Positions 9,111 to 18,555 are shown, numbered from the stretch's first letter. The stretch: 64,000 nucleotides of DNA from Vibrio cincinnatiensis (GCF_022113815.1 NZ_SGOM01000002.1:62001-126000); one strand, 5' to 3'. Numbers and translations are program-made. Notes: a model not told the origin generated them from the letters alone.

Positions 9111-9848
9111 TTATGCGGCTTCGTCTAAAGAATAACCATCAGCGTCATCAAAGCAACAAATAGCAGGCCAATAAAAACCCTGTGCATAATCGGCTTTGGT
9201 TGCACGAACCAGTTTTAGATCTGAATCGTTTTCTATACCTTCAATAAGAACCTTATCGCATATCAGATTACAACGCATAATCAAGAAATTAAGCAGTTTC
9301 TTATTTTTACGTAATGACCAGAACGTTTCTTTATCAATCTTTCCTCCATAAAAAACAACATCCAAATGGAAAAAGTAGTCAATAAGTTCCTCGTCAAGAT
9401 CATCCAACCAAAGTTCAACCCCAAGAGCCTGCAATTTTTTGACTTGATACTTAAACTCATTCAGCTCTATATCAGTAAATTGATAAATATCCGGTAAGTT
9501 CTGTAACTCAATCGATAATGCTGCTGGAACAATATTCGCTCGTTTAATTTCCAAGATAAAATCACTGCGAAGAAGCTCAGTTATGGATAAATTAATAAAG
9601 ACTCTCTGCTCATTAATAATATTAATGAGATTCAGTTGTTGATTAAAAAGAACCCGTTTTTTATTCATATCTAAAGAATTAAAGCTTTCTTCAACATCAA
9701 TCTCAATATCACACAAAGATAGCATTTCATAGGCCACCGTCGAAAGGTTATCCAATTCAACAATCGGTTCAAATTTTAACCCACGGAAGAAAGGTATCGT
9801 GGCTCTGATCTTATTGATGATATGAGAGTTTACAATTGAGCGATTCAT
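9111..9848 (-). CDS. Stand-alone EAL-domain protein with a degenerate loop 6
   Basis: A 245-residue protein made almost entirely of an EAL (c-di-GMP phosphodiesterase) fold, with no GGDEF, sensor or membrane segment. Most metal and substrate ligands can be placed: E41 (in YEML, for EAL), N86 (INLS), E114 (IELQN), D149-D150, K170 (GGKID), E203 (IEGIE) and Q223 (QGFYW). The usual DDFGTG loop 6, needed for dimerisation and metal binding, reads DDLDEE, so activity is doubtful. It could be a weak phosphodiesterase or a YdiV-like adaptor that works by protein contact. It sits alone between the tRNAs and the ToxR-like gene. Confidence 0.85.
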   Translation of the reverse strand: MNRSIVNSHIINKIRATIPFFRGLKFEPIVELDNLSTVAYEMLSLCDIEIDVEESFNSLDMNKKRVLFNQQLNLINIINEQRVFINLSITELLRSDFILEIKRANIVPAALSIELQNLPDIYQFTDIELNEFKYQVKKLQALGVELWLDDLDEELIDYFFHLDVVFYGGKIDKETFWSLRKNKKLLNFLIMRCNLICDKVLIEGIENDSDLKLVRATKADYAQGFYWPAICCFDDADGYSLDEAA

Positions 9849-10276
9849 GCGTATTACCTAACAATTTGAAGACAGTCGACACACTTTTTGTGTGTTCATT
9901 TTGTGATGAACAAAGTATCGGAAACCCCCTACAAATAGAACCTTATAAAGACATTAATGTTATATTCAGTGTTTAATCCTGTTTTTTATATTTTTTTTAT
10001 TGGTTATAACTAAAAAAATGACAGTGTGATAGTAAGATCTCGATAAAGCGTTACTAGGGCAGGTTACTCTTTAGAAAGACTAAAAACAGGCGTTTTTCTG
10101 GTGAATAACCCAGTAAGAATCTAATAACTCGCTCACATAAATCACCTATGTAATAAGAATTATTATAGATTAGTTTGACATTTCAGGATAAATTTTCAAA
10201 TATTAAAACAAGATCTTTTGTTGATAATCAGAAACTTGCTATAATAAAATTCATTCACATGGATTAAATATGGAAA
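9849..10276. other. Divergent intergenic region, AT-rich
   Basis: It separates the EAL gene from the ToxR-like gene, so it must hold both promoters. A short inverted repeat ACACA-N5-TGTGT lies near 9889-9903. The part from about 9950 on is strongly AT-rich with long T runs. No RNA gene or extra coding frame is apparent. Confidence 0.4.
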
Positions 10277-11047
10277 ATGAAAACACTAATTAATAATGTT
10301 GTACTTTATAACTCAAGTGATGGGACACTACGTCGAATAGATTCCCCTTCCGATGATGAATCTATTTCATTAACACCAACGGCTAACCGACTTCTAGAAC
10401 TTTTGATTAAACATCAAGGTTCACCAATAGAAAAAGATATTTTACTGACTGAGGCCTGGGATAAGTTTGGGCTCAAAGGTTCATACAGTTCACTCAATCA
10501 ATATATAAGTCAACTCAGAAAAGTACTACTACAACAAATGGAAAACAACGAAATAATAATTACCATACCTAAAGTTGGTTTCATGCTAAGTGATAACGTT
10601 ATTATAGAAAAGCTTACAGTAGAAAATATCCCAATCACCGCCTCCCCCGAAATACTCCACCCTTTGACTAAAAGAAAAAAACAGTCTAACTTGCTAAAAA
10701 TAGCCACAATTATAGGTGTAGCCATTATTTCAACTTTAAGTTCCCATCAATTTTTTTCAAAAAATTCAATAATGAATACATATTATCTTGGTACGATAGA
10801 AAGTTGTAAACTTTATAATTTTCAATCCAGCTCTCCGCAAGTGAAAGAATTTTTAGTTCATCTTACAGAAACAAAAATCGCAAATAGTCAAGAAAGCTGT
10901 GAGCAAGATGAAGTCTTCTTCGTTTCTGGGCAAAATAGTTTATATTACGGAAATCCAGGACGATTATTCCTTTCAAAATGTTTAAAAGATGATGATGAAA
11001 TTATAGCCTGTAAAAACTACTATCATTATATATGGGATAATAAATGA
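10277..11047 (+). CDS. ToxR/CadC-like membrane-anchored winged-helix regulator
   Basis: A 256-residue protein with an N-terminal OmpR-type winged helix (about residues 20-95: LTPTANRLLELLIKHQG, LTEAWDKFG, LNQYISQLRKVL, IITIPKVGFML). One membrane helix follows at about 139-156 (KIATIIGVAIISTLSSHQF), then a periplasmic domain of about 95 residues with several cysteines. This is the ToxR/CadC/TcpP architecture: DNA binding in the cytoplasm with sensing in the periplasm and no phosphorylation. Its stop overlaps the start of the next gene by 4 bases. It lies beside a fimbrial operon transcribed toward it, a natural target. The gene is clearly more AT-rich than the window average. Confidence 0.85.
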   Translation: MKTLINNVVLYNSSDGTLRRIDSPSDDESISLTPTANRLLELLIKHQGSPIEKDILLTEAWDKFGLKGSYSSLNQYISQLRKVLLQQMENNEIIITIPKVGFMLSDNVIIEKLTVENIPITASPEILHPLTKRKKQSNLLKIATIIGVAIISTLSSHQFFSKNSIMNTYYLGTIESCKLYNFQSSSPQVKEFLVHLTETKIANSQESCEQDEVFFVSGQNSLYYGNPGRLFLSKCLKDDDEIIACKNYYHYIWDNK

Positions 11048-11526
11048 ACAATTTAAAATTTGGGGTATCCCTAGCGGCAACCTGTTCCGCATCCATACTG
11101 GCGGGTTACTTTTACTATCAATCTACCATTTATTTTTCAGAAACTTGCCGAACGACACTTAACTATATAACAGAACAAAATAATGAGAAGTTTTCTATGG
11201 ATGTCGATCTAGTTATGACATTCCATAAAAATAGGAGAGGAGAACTATATATTTCTGGAAAAGCAGAACTAAATGGGCAACCATCCTTTATCAATAAAAG
11301 ACAAAGTTTTAACTATAAATATATAGATAATAGAAATTATCACGTTGAAATTAAAGACATCACAAATTTATATAATGATAATATTAGTGAGGATTTTATT
11401 TACCATTATCTCCCCACCCTAGCATTAGGAAATACACGCCATCTTTCTTTTGAAAAAATAACGGATAATACTCTATTAATTTCAAATCGCCATGCTCCTA
11501 TGATAACTTGTGTTATTGATCAATAA
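11044..11526 (+). CDS. FidL/ToxS-like membrane partner of the adjacent regulator
   Basis: A 160-residue protein with one N-terminal membrane helix (about residues 7-26, FGVSLAATCSASILAGYFYY) and a periplasmic remainder. Small proteins of this shape (FidL-like, ToxS-like) occur directly after CadC/ToxR-type regulators and modulate their periplasmic domain. The 4-base overlap with the preceding gene supports a functional pair. Assignment rests on architecture and context; no catalytic motif is visible. A terminator follows directly. Confidence 0.65.
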   Translation: MNNLKFGVSLAATCSASILAGYFYYQSTIYFSETCRTTLNYITEQNNEKFSMDVDLVMTFHKNRRGELYISGKAELNGQPSFINKRQSFNYKYIDNRNYHVEIKDITNLYNDNISEDFIYHYLPTLALGNTRHLSFEKITDNTLLISNRHAPMITCVIDQ

Positions 11527-11550
11527 AAAAGCGCCATCGGCGCTTTTTTA
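11526..11550 (+). terminator. Intrinsic terminator after the ToxR/FidL-like pair
   Basis: Stem GCGCC-ATC-GGCGC flanked by A and T runs, so it can act on both strands, ending this pair and the opposing fimbrial operon. Confidence 0.9.
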
Positions 11551-11576
11551 TTGTTGAATAGATTAATAATCCATGA

Positions 11577-12665
11577 CTAATCATAATTAATCACAACGAC
11601 TGCCGTTGCTGTAATGCTACCCGGTTTAGGATCCTCACCATAAATCGCATAAGTAGCAAACACATACGCTTCATCCGGTTTCGTTTGAAATACTTTTCCT
11701 TTTTTTATCTCCAAAATAATGTCAGCATTGTTAGCACTTGCCATACTATCAGAGAGTTTAACTGGCCTTCCAAAATAATCCGTTAATACAATTCCGATAT
11801 CTTTTGCTGTTGATTGAGGGTTACGCAATACATAACCCTGTCCAATATCGCCTACTCTATCCGCACTATAAAGCCAACTTTGTACATTACGAGTCGCTAA
11901 ATTATTAATTGTACCTGAACACTGAAACTCCAAAATAAAGGGTTTTCTCGCCGCCCGCCCATGACGAATCGCATCAATTGATGTTTCGGGTAAATTAACA
12001 GTTTGATTTTGAGTACTACAAGTCGTATTAGTGATATTAAAGGTTATATTTAAATTCTGATAAGTCAGCCAACGTTTTTTCCCCCAATTATTTGAACTCC
12101 ATACCTCATAAGCCGCGCTATCTGACCGCTTTTGTCCACTCGATGCGATGGCTCCAATTGTCACCATATTATTCTCTGTCGTAATCAGTGTACTCCCACT
12201 CGGCGCACTTTCTACTAGAGTAAACGTCACCGTATAATTTACCTGATAACCTAAAGAGTGGCTTCCCGGCAAACCATTGACCCCTTCATAGCTTTTTTCT
12301 GGTTCAACAGTCACATGGAATGTAGTCATATCCCCTGTTGCAGCGTTAAAAAAACCAATATACGTTCCATCAGGAGCACCTTGAATCGGTGAATAATAAT
12401 AAACATCATCGAGTAATTCGCCAATACCACACCACATCCTGCCGCTCCAACTGGTGCGCAAACTCACGGAGTAATGATCAGAAAAGGTAAACATCGGTGA
12501 AATATCAATGTTCGTTGTCGCAGAATAAGGTTCACTGGAAATAATTGCCCCACCAGCGGTGCAAGTATCCGTAATAACACCAGCATAGACTCCAACGGGA
12601 AGGGTAAGTAGCCACACACTGAGCAACAATCGCTTAAACTTTTTTATCATCATCATTAAAAACAT
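11577..12665 (-). CDS. Fimbrial tip adhesin / minor pilin
   Basis: A 362-residue secreted protein with a signal peptide ending near VYAG (residues 1-29). An N-terminal domain of about 190 residues has paired cysteines and many aromatic residues, as in two-domain adhesins. From about residue 215 a pilin domain follows (CSTQNQTVNLPETSIDAI, then FILEFQCSG), ending in the C-terminal strand TATAVVVINYD that fits the chaperone groove. It is the last gene of the operon; its ATG lies inside the end of the usher gene (10-base overlap, ribosome site GAAGAG). The receptor cannot be read from sequence. Confidence 0.8.
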   Translation of the reverse strand: MFLMMMIKKFKRLLLSVWLLTLPVGVYAGVITDTCTAGGAIISSEPYSATTNIDISPMFTFSDHYSVSLRTSWSGRMWCGIGELLDDVYYYSPIQGAPDGTYIGFFNAATGDMTTFHVTVEPEKSYEGVNGLPGSHSLGYQVNYTVTFTLVESAPSGSTLITTENNMVTIGAIASSGQKRSDSAAYEVWSSNNWGKKRWLTYQNLNITFNITNTTCSTQNQTVNLPETSIDAIRHGRAARKPFILEFQCSGTINNLATRNVQSWLYSADRVGDIGQGYVLRNPQSTAKDIGIVLTDYFGRPVKLSDSMASANNADIILEIKKGKVFQTKPDEAYVFATYAIYGEDPKPGSITATAVVVINYD

Positions 12666-15067
12666 AGTTTATTCTCTTCATCAGTGTGCAAGTCAACTTG
12701 GCATTCAACTAACGCCCCATTTTTTAAGTACTGGATCGACACTTGATTTGGTAAAGAAGCCGCTCTAAAGGTCATTTTTCCACCCTGTAAAACATAACCA
12801 ATCGACTCTTGTTTTTCATTAAACACATCGGAACCAAAAGGAAGCGCTCGACCATCACTGCCTGTAACTTGGAAAATAAAGCGTTTATCGGTATCCGTCT
12901 CGTAGCTAACTTTTGAAATAGTGCCACGTAAAGGTACTAAATATTTCACATTCCCGTTGACATTCCCTTGTTCATCATCGTGTTGAACCGTGTAGGTATT
13001 TCTACGATACGGTGAAGCAGTTGCGACAATGGCTTGCCCATCACTGTTGGTCACCGTATTTTTATCATTATTAACAACCGCCCCCTCGATTCCCGGCGTA
13101 TCAATGATGACAAAGTTATTACCACTTTGTGATGTGGCTAATACGCCACCTTCATAAGCCACAAGGCTGCCACTTGCTCCGAATGCAACTTGACGAGCAC
13201 TTTCTGATTCTGAATAACTACCATTAATGTACATCTTAGACGCTTGATAAGAAGCATAAGCACTGAGGTAAGACTTTGATTCTTTATCATGACCAACATT
13301 AAAACTATAAGTTAAATCGTCTTCATAGCCACTTAAGATAACATCACCAGAACGATACTTATCATCAATCACAGAAAGTCTGCTTGTGAGTGTCATTGAG
13401 TTATCAAAAATAGCAAGCGGCATTGAAATAGATACCCCAATTCTGTTTTCTTGCTCGGTCGATTCACGATTAAAATATTCATAATTGGTATATGAACGCC
13501 CAAGAGTTAATGAATAATGCACACGGTCTATCGTCTGGTTATAGGTTAAATTAAATTGTTTATCAAATGATCGCATCCCATTTTTTCTAGAAAAATAACC
13601 GTCAAAATATAACTGACCCTTACCGATTGGCTGACTTAAATTTAAATTATAGCTTTCCTTTACTCGACTCGTTAAATAAAAATCATCTAGCTGATCTTTT
13701 AATTTCAATGATTCTTGCAAAGATAAGTAGTTATCTGTTTTATAAAAATAGCTAGCTAATGTTAAGTTAGTCTTAGTTGAAAAGTATTTACTATAAGAGA
13801 TGTTAATTTTTTGACCTTGATAACTTCCAAGATAATCCAAATCAGAAAAACTCTGCTCTACATCTAATGAAAACGAGCCAACTTTAGGTATCGAGATAGA
13901 GCTTCCAAGCAAGTAAGATTGATAATTATCTGCTAAAGTGATCCCCATATAGCCAGTTAAATAGTTATTAATTCCACGAGTATACTCACCTTGAATAAAG
14001 GCATCATCATTACCTACATCTTCGACATGTCCAATATTAATGTTATAGTCAGAGCTTCCTTCTCTCAACATTCCGGAAATGGTGGAATAAGGAACAATAA
14101 AAGATTCCGTTCTACCACTACTGTAACTTAACGTCACTTCAAGGTCGGAACGAGAACCTGTCGGCATTAGATTATCAATATAATATTCACCAACAGGAAG
14201 ATTAATCCTTTCCAGAACTCGGCCATCTTGTTTAATCGTTACAATCGCATTCTCAGCAGCAACACCACGAATGACAGGCATATAGCGGCCATAACTATCG
14301 GGTAACATGCGCATATCCTTGCGTAAGGAGACACCAGTATACTTAATAGAATCAAAGTACCCAGTTGATGAAGGCTGCTTTCCAATTCGCAACACGGAAT
14401 CCCAACTCAGTATCGGTTTTTCAACATAACGATACGTATTCATATAAGCAGCGTCATCCAAACCAGAATCTGAAGTAATAGACCCGACATCGACAAAATG
14501 GAAACCCAATAGGTTAAGCCCAGAAGTCAATGACAGAAATAAACTTTCATTGTATTGATTTGAATTTTTTTCATAATTATTAAAATAGTTAGCATGATAG
14601 TTAATGTATAGCCCATTAATACCGGGATCCCAATTATTTTTAGTGACCCAGTTTGGATCATCATTTTCAATATAAGCTTGTGGAATTGTTAGGTGAAGGT
14701 TAAATTCGTTAGGGTCGAAGTCAAAACTTCCTCCGGCAAGAATAGGTTCGATATTAATATAACCAGAAGTATTAGATATTGACGTATTAGGGTAGCGTTC
14801 AAGTTTAAGTCCAAACTCAATGAGATCTTGCTCACGGAAGTAGACACTATTTCTGGTGCCCTCTTTTACGTAAATAGAATAGACACCAAGCCAGCGCTCA
14901 TTGATATATAGATTAAAATCATAATATCCAGGTTCTATTTCAATCTCTGAATTCCATTTGCTTGCTGCCGCATTTCCGACTAAAAAACTTGTATTAAAAG
15001 AATCAGCATAAGTATAAAGAGAATTCATCAATAATAGTAAATATAACCAATACCAATTCTTATACAT
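12656..15067 (-). CDS. Fimbrial outer-membrane usher (PapC/FimD family)
   Basis: An 803-residue protein with a signal peptide (MYKNWYWLYLLLLMNSLYTYA) followed by the usher N-terminal domain, the large 24-strand barrel with the plug region (GVAAENAIVTIKQDGRVLER and PVGEYYIDNLMPTG near residue 290) and the C-terminal domain with the pattern LPFGSDVFNEKQESIGYVLQGG. Ushers receive chaperone-subunit complexes and polymerise and export the fibre. The length is slightly below the usual 830-870. It lies between the chaperone and adhesin genes. Confidence 0.95.
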   Translation of the reverse strand: MYKNWYWLYLLLLMNSLYTYADSFNTSFLVGNAAASKWNSEIEIEPGYYDFNLYINERWLGVYSIYVKEGTRNSVYFREQDLIEFGLKLERYPNTSISNTSGYINIEPILAGGSFDFDPNEFNLHLTIPQAYIENDDPNWVTKNNWDPGINGLYINYHANYFNNYEKNSNQYNESLFLSLTSGLNLLGFHFVDVGSITSDSGLDDAAYMNTYRYVEKPILSWDSVLRIGKQPSSTGYFDSIKYTGVSLRKDMRMLPDSYGRYMPVIRGVAAENAIVTIKQDGRVLERINLPVGEYYIDNLMPTGSRSDLEVTLSYSSGRTESFIVPYSTISGMLREGSSDYNINIGHVEDVGNDDAFIQGEYTRGINNYLTGYMGITLADNYQSYLLGSSISIPKVGSFSLDVEQSFSDLDYLGSYQGQKINISYSKYFSTKTNLTLASYFYKTDNYLSLQESLKLKDQLDDFYLTSRVKESYNLNLSQPIGKGQLYFDGYFSRKNGMRSFDKQFNLTYNQTIDRVHYSLTLGRSYTNYEYFNRESTEQENRIGVSISMPLAIFDNSMTLTSRLSVIDDKYRSGDVILSGYEDDLTYSFNVGHDKESKSYLSAYASYQASKMYINGSYSESESARQVAFGASGSLVAYEGGVLATSQSGNNFVIIDTPGIEGAVVNNDKNTVTNSDGQAIVATASPYRRNTYTVQHDDEQGNVNGNVKYLVPLRGTISKVSYETDTDKRFIFQVTGSDGRALPFGSDVFNEKQESIGYVLQGGKMTFRAASLPNQVSIQYLKNGALVECQVDLHTDEENKLCF

Positions 15068-15090
15068 GAGAAACCTGGAATGACATATAA

Positions 15091-15777
15091 TTATAAATAA
15101 GTAACTTGATAACTACCATAGTCATCAAGCCAAGAAATTTTATAGTGGCTTTCGTTATTAAATGTAATTCCTTCGACTTTCTGGCATGAGAATGGAGGAA
15201 TCATAATTGCATTTTCTAAGATGTTATTTGATTTTTCTTCTATTTTTACAATACTCATATAAAAGGGAGACCGATTATCAAGACAATTATATGAATCGTT
15301 GACTTGTAAATTTTCATTCATAAATGATTTAGACAGCAGCAACCCCTTTGGTCGATAAAAAAGTTTAATCCGAGTTCTCAGCGCGACTTGTAAATAATTC
15401 CCACCTTCTTGACTTGTCGTTTGAGGTAAAGGAGGAATATCTAGAATGTTAACCCAAAAGACAGATTCTCGATCTTTAGGTAAGTCCATCAAGGTTTCGT
15501 CACCTTGAATTTTCATTACCTGGCCACTCTCTCCTGCTATTTTTACGATCGGCGGTAAAATAACAAAGGGGGTTTTTATTTCTTCCGGTGGCGCCTCTGC
15601 ATCTCCATTGTCAATCCATGCTTGAACTAAGTGTGTCGTTTTACTTTTATTTAAAAGCTGAAATGAAGTTTCTTTCGCCCCCTCCTGATAAATAACTCGA
15701 GTACGATTAACCACAACACTTGCATCACATACAGATGCCATCATGCTTATTATCAATAGAAGCAGTTTTTTCATCAT
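15091..15777 (-). CDS. Periplasmic fimbrial chaperone (PapD/FimC family)
   Basis: A 228-residue protein with a signal peptide ending at CDAS. The PapD-type first domain shows NRTRVIYQEGAKETSFQLLN, the conserved arginine/lysine-flanked strand, and PLPQTTSQEGGNYLQVALRTRIKLFYRP, the hallmark PapD motif leading into the second domain. It caps pilin subunits by donor-strand complementation and passes them to the usher encoded downstream (23-base gap). Order pilin-chaperone-usher-adhesin is canonical. Confidence 0.93.
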   Translation of the reverse strand: MMKKLLLLIISMMASVCDASVVVNRTRVIYQEGAKETSFQLLNKSKTTHLVQAWIDNGDAEAPPEEIKTPFVILPPIVKIAGESGQVMKIQGDETLMDLPKDRESVFWVNILDIPPLPQTTSQEGGNYLQVALRTRIKLFYRPKGLLLSKSFMNENLQVNDSYNCLDNRSPFYMSIVKIEEKSNNILENAIMIPPFSCQKVEGITFNNESHYKISWLDDYGSYQVTYL

Positions 15778-15821
15778 TTGCCCTTAAAGTGAAGGAGGAG
15801 CAACCTCCTCCCACCATCAAA

Positions 15822-16418
15822 TTACTCGTAACTAAACGTATAAGTTGCATTCGTAATAACAGAACCCGTTGTTACCGCATCTTCACCCGCATAATTGTAG
15901 TAGTTAGCGAAGAAGCTCAGCGTACCTTCTGCATCTTGGTCATAAAATTCACCATCAGATGAAGTGGTTTTCAACGAAGTAGCAATCGCTTTATTTAGAG
16001 GGTAGATGTTTGATCCATCAGTGATAACGATACCCACACCTTCTGCTGTACCACCATTATTCTCAAGGTAAACTTCGTCCGCAGAAACATTTGCGCCCGT
16101 GAAGGTGATTTGTAAGGCTTGAGCTGAATTGCTGCTAGCAACATACCCAGTACAACCCGAAACCATCATTGAAAACTGTTTTGAACCAGATAAAGCCACT
16201 CCTGGAGCTTTGATCTCATCGATAGAAATCGGAGCCAAGTTAACCGTGAAATCTTGACCACTGTTAGTGGTGACATTACAGGTTGTGTCCGTCACAGAGC
16301 CATTAAATGTGATGGTTCCACCGGCAACACCAGACTCTGTTGCAGCAAAGCTTGTCGATGCCATAAATAGCCCACTGATGATGGAAGCGGCTAGACTTTT
16401 TTTCATAAGCTTATTCAT
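15822..16418 (-). CDS. Major fimbrial subunit (type 1 pilin family)
   Basis: A 198-residue protein: signal peptide MNKLMKKSLAASIISGLFMASTSFA by residue 25, then the pilin N-terminal extension GGTITFNGSVTDTTCNV, a second cysteine about 45 residues later (VSGCTG), and a C-terminal strand ATYTFSYE ending in the aromatic penultimate pattern. An AGAGG ribosome site precedes the ATG. As the first gene of the operon, and the one with the cleanest promoter-proximal position, it is the likely shaft subunit. The gene is less AT-rich than the usher, a common sign of high expression. Confidence 0.93.
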   Translation of the reverse strand: MNKLMKKSLAASIISGLFMASTSFAATESGVAGGTITFNGSVTDTTCNVTTNSGQDFTVNLAPISIDEIKAPGVALSGSKQFSMMVSGCTGYVASSNSAQALQITFTGANVSADEVYLENNGGTAEGVGIVITDGSNIYPLNKAIATSLKTTSSDGEFYDQDAEGTLSFFANYYNYAGEDAVTTGSVITNATYTFSYE

Positions 16419-16926
16419 TTTTAACCTCTAAATATGATTTTTCATGTCGCAGATAATCCAATGACCACTGCTTGAGCAGGGAGATTAAACAACAGAACAA
16501 TCACCATGTAAACTCAACATTTTCGGCAATAGAGGCTAATTATTTAAAAATAACAGAACAAAAACCCAAAAAATAAATTAATTTTAGATGATAAGCGAAG
16601 TCGAACTAATTTGATCTATTCCAAATTTACTTAAAGAAACGAAATCAACAAAAATTGAGATAGATGATATTTTTTTGTTTTTAGCATTAAAAATCAAACA
16701 AAATGCAACAAAAAAGACACCAACCGATACAATTCACTAACACTTTAACCGATAAATATCGCCCTTTGATATGGCTTTACATTACAAAAAATTTCAGACA
16801 ATACTAAAAAAGGTTTCCTTTTAGTGGTGAGCTTTTAATTAACGTCCATAAGTTAATGACCACGGGATGATACTGACTGTAGATACCGATTAATGGATAT
16901 CTTTACTCATATATTTATCTAAAATA
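16419..16926. other. Divergent promoter region between fimbrial operon and ompA-like gene
   Basis: About 500 bases, very AT-rich, with many A/T runs between 16550 and 16720. It must hold the fimbrial promoter and that of the OmpA-like gene, and its length and composition suit silencing by H-NS and control by a ToxR-like regulator. No inverted repeats typical of an invertible fimbrial switch were found. Confidence 0.4.
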
Positions 16927-17889
16927 ATGAATCAACGAAGAATGAAAGTAATATTGAAAAAAATCATCAACACCATATTATTATCGCTAACCGCCTTCCC
17001 TGTACTATCCAATAGTTATATCGGTGCTAAAATGGGTAAATCTTGGTTAAATTATGCTTGTTCAAGCAATATAAATTGTACTGATGAAAATTCATCAGTA
17101 GGTCTTTTCCTTGGGTATGATTTCAGAGACTGGATTTCTTTGGAAGTGGATTACACAGATCTGGGTAACTTTAACATTAAAAGTTTAAATAAAGAAAAGA
17201 TCACTCAATTGTCACTATCTCCTACCTTTTACTTTGATATCACACCAAAAATTCGGATATTTTCTAAGTTAGGTTTAGTCAGTGTAAGCAGTAAAAATAT
17301 TGATGACTATCGAGTTCACAGTGCCATTGGCTTTGATTATCTCGCCACAAAAAACTCCTCAATAAGACTTGAATATCAAAGAGTTAACAATATAAACCAT
17401 CCATTCACCGACCTTGATTCAAACGTGTTAATGCTTGGGTTTAAATATTCATTCCCCACTCATTATTTAACAAAAAAGACAGCCCCCATAAAAGAAACCA
17501 ATAATGAAAATAATATTACAATCATTCCAGATAAAAAGTTGGAAATCATAAAAAAACAGAAAGTTTACTTAATTAGCAATATTGATTTTGGGAAAACAAC
17601 ATTTGATGATAAGGCAGAAAATGAACTTAACCATGTGGTTAGTTTTTTATATTCGACACCTAATTCTACTGTAAACATCATTGGTCATACGGATTCTATC
17701 GGTCCAGAATCCTATAACCAAACACTGTCTGAAATGCGAGCAAAAGCAATTGTGCATTATCTTATTAATAAGAACATTCCTTACCATAGAATAAAAGATG
17801 AAGGGCGAGGAGAACGAGAACCCATAGCAACAAATACCACACCAGAAGGAAGAAATAAAAATCGTCGGGTTGAGATTATTATCCAATAA
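16927..17889 (+). CDS. OmpA-like outer-membrane protein
   Basis: A 320-residue protein with a signal peptide (cleavage near SNS-YIG), an N-terminal small beta-barrel of about 170 residues (YIGAKMGKSWLNY, then alternating aromatic strands such as FLGYDFRDWISLEVDYTDLG) and a C-terminal OmpA peptidoglycan-binding domain. The latter shows IDFGKTTFDD, NIIGHTDSIGPESYNQTLSEMRA and GRNKNRRVEI. An alternative start at 16942 lies just after GAAGA. The family anchors the outer membrane to the wall and can act as an adhesin. It lies divergent from the fimbrial operon and shares its AT-rich character. Confidence 0.88.
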   Translation: MNQRRMKVILKKIINTILLSLTAFPVLSNSYIGAKMGKSWLNYACSSNINCTDENSSVGLFLGYDFRDWISLEVDYTDLGNFNIKSLNKEKITQLSLSPTFYFDITPKIRIFSKLGLVSVSSKNIDDYRVHSAIGFDYLATKNSSIRLEYQRVNNINHPFTDLDSNVLMLGFKYSFPTHYLTKKTAPIKETNNENNITIIPDKKLEIIKKQKVYLISNIDFGKTTFDDKAENELNHVVSFLYSTPNSTVNIIGHTDSIGPESYNQTLSEMRAKAIVHYLINKNIPYHRIKDEGRGEREPIATNTTPEGRNKNRRVEIIIQ

Positions 17890-17914
17890 TAAGTCATCAT
17901 CACCCAAAATATAA

Positions 17915-17950
17915 GACCTCAACAACATCATTCTCCCTGTTATTGAGGTC
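17915..17950. terminator. Hairpin between two convergent genes
   Basis: A 13-bp stem with one mismatch (GACCTCAAcAACA / TGTTaTTGAGGTC) and a 10-base loop. The U-run is weak, so a terminator role is likely but not certain. Confidence 0.6.
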
Positions 17951-18005
17951 AATCCATCACTGGTGCCAATGCATTATTATGGATAGCCGACCAGTACATC
18001 ATCGG

Positions 18006-18350
18006 CTATGTATAATGAATATAGTCAATAATCACTTGGTTTCCTTCAATGGATACCTGTTGGATTTCGCCATCAATGATCACTCGATTTTTCAAGCTAA
18101 TCACTTGCGATTCTCCCTGCATCCCTTGCTTTAAGCTGGGTAAAATCGTGTGAGGTTCGACATGAAGATGGCGACAGAATTGGGTGATAAAAGCCATCGA
18201 TAATGGAACATCGCCCCGTAAAAGGTGTGAGAACTCGACTTGACTGACATGAAGACGCTTTGCCATTTCCATCTGGGTTAAATGCATTTTTGCCTTTTGT
18301 GACATCCATACATTGTACAACGCTTGGCGATCTTCAGCGTTAAACTCCAT
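18006..18350 (-). CDS. Small XRE-type helix-turn-helix regulator
   Basis: A 114-residue protein. Residues about 8-65 form an XRE/Cro-like HTH (LTQMEMAKRLHVSQVEFSHLLRGDVPLSMAFITQFC). The C-terminal 45 residues are beta-rich with no recognised domain (VISLKNRVIIDGEIQQVSIEGNQVIIDYI). A purine-rich ribosome site precedes the ATG. The C-terminal part resembles the short tail seen in some vibrio XRE proteins. Targets are unknown; it lies alone and convergent with the OmpA-like gene. Confidence 0.75.
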   Translation of the reverse strand: MEFNAEDRQALYNVWMSQKAKMHLTQMEMAKRLHVSQVEFSHLLRGDVPLSMAFITQFCRHLHVEPHTILPSLKQGMQGESQVISLKNRVIIDGEIQQVSIEGNQVIIDYIHYT

Positions 18351-18555
18351 TCTTCTTTTGCTCCGTTTATTTCATAGACACATTGGCCTATCAGGCTCTC
18401 AAAAAGAGACCGAAGCGATGTCAGTGATAGGTAAGGCTCTGTTTAGAAACCTTCAAGCAATTTTTTTTGGAAGCCTGATCTCGTTTTGTTGCATCACTCT
18501 TCCATCCTCCTGAACGATTTCTTATGGTGAGAAACCTATCTCTACTCAATGAAAG

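Noticed and set aside
16419..16926. Invertible promoter element as in type 1 fimbriae
   Set aside because: No pair of inverted repeats flanking a promoter and no recombinase gene were found.
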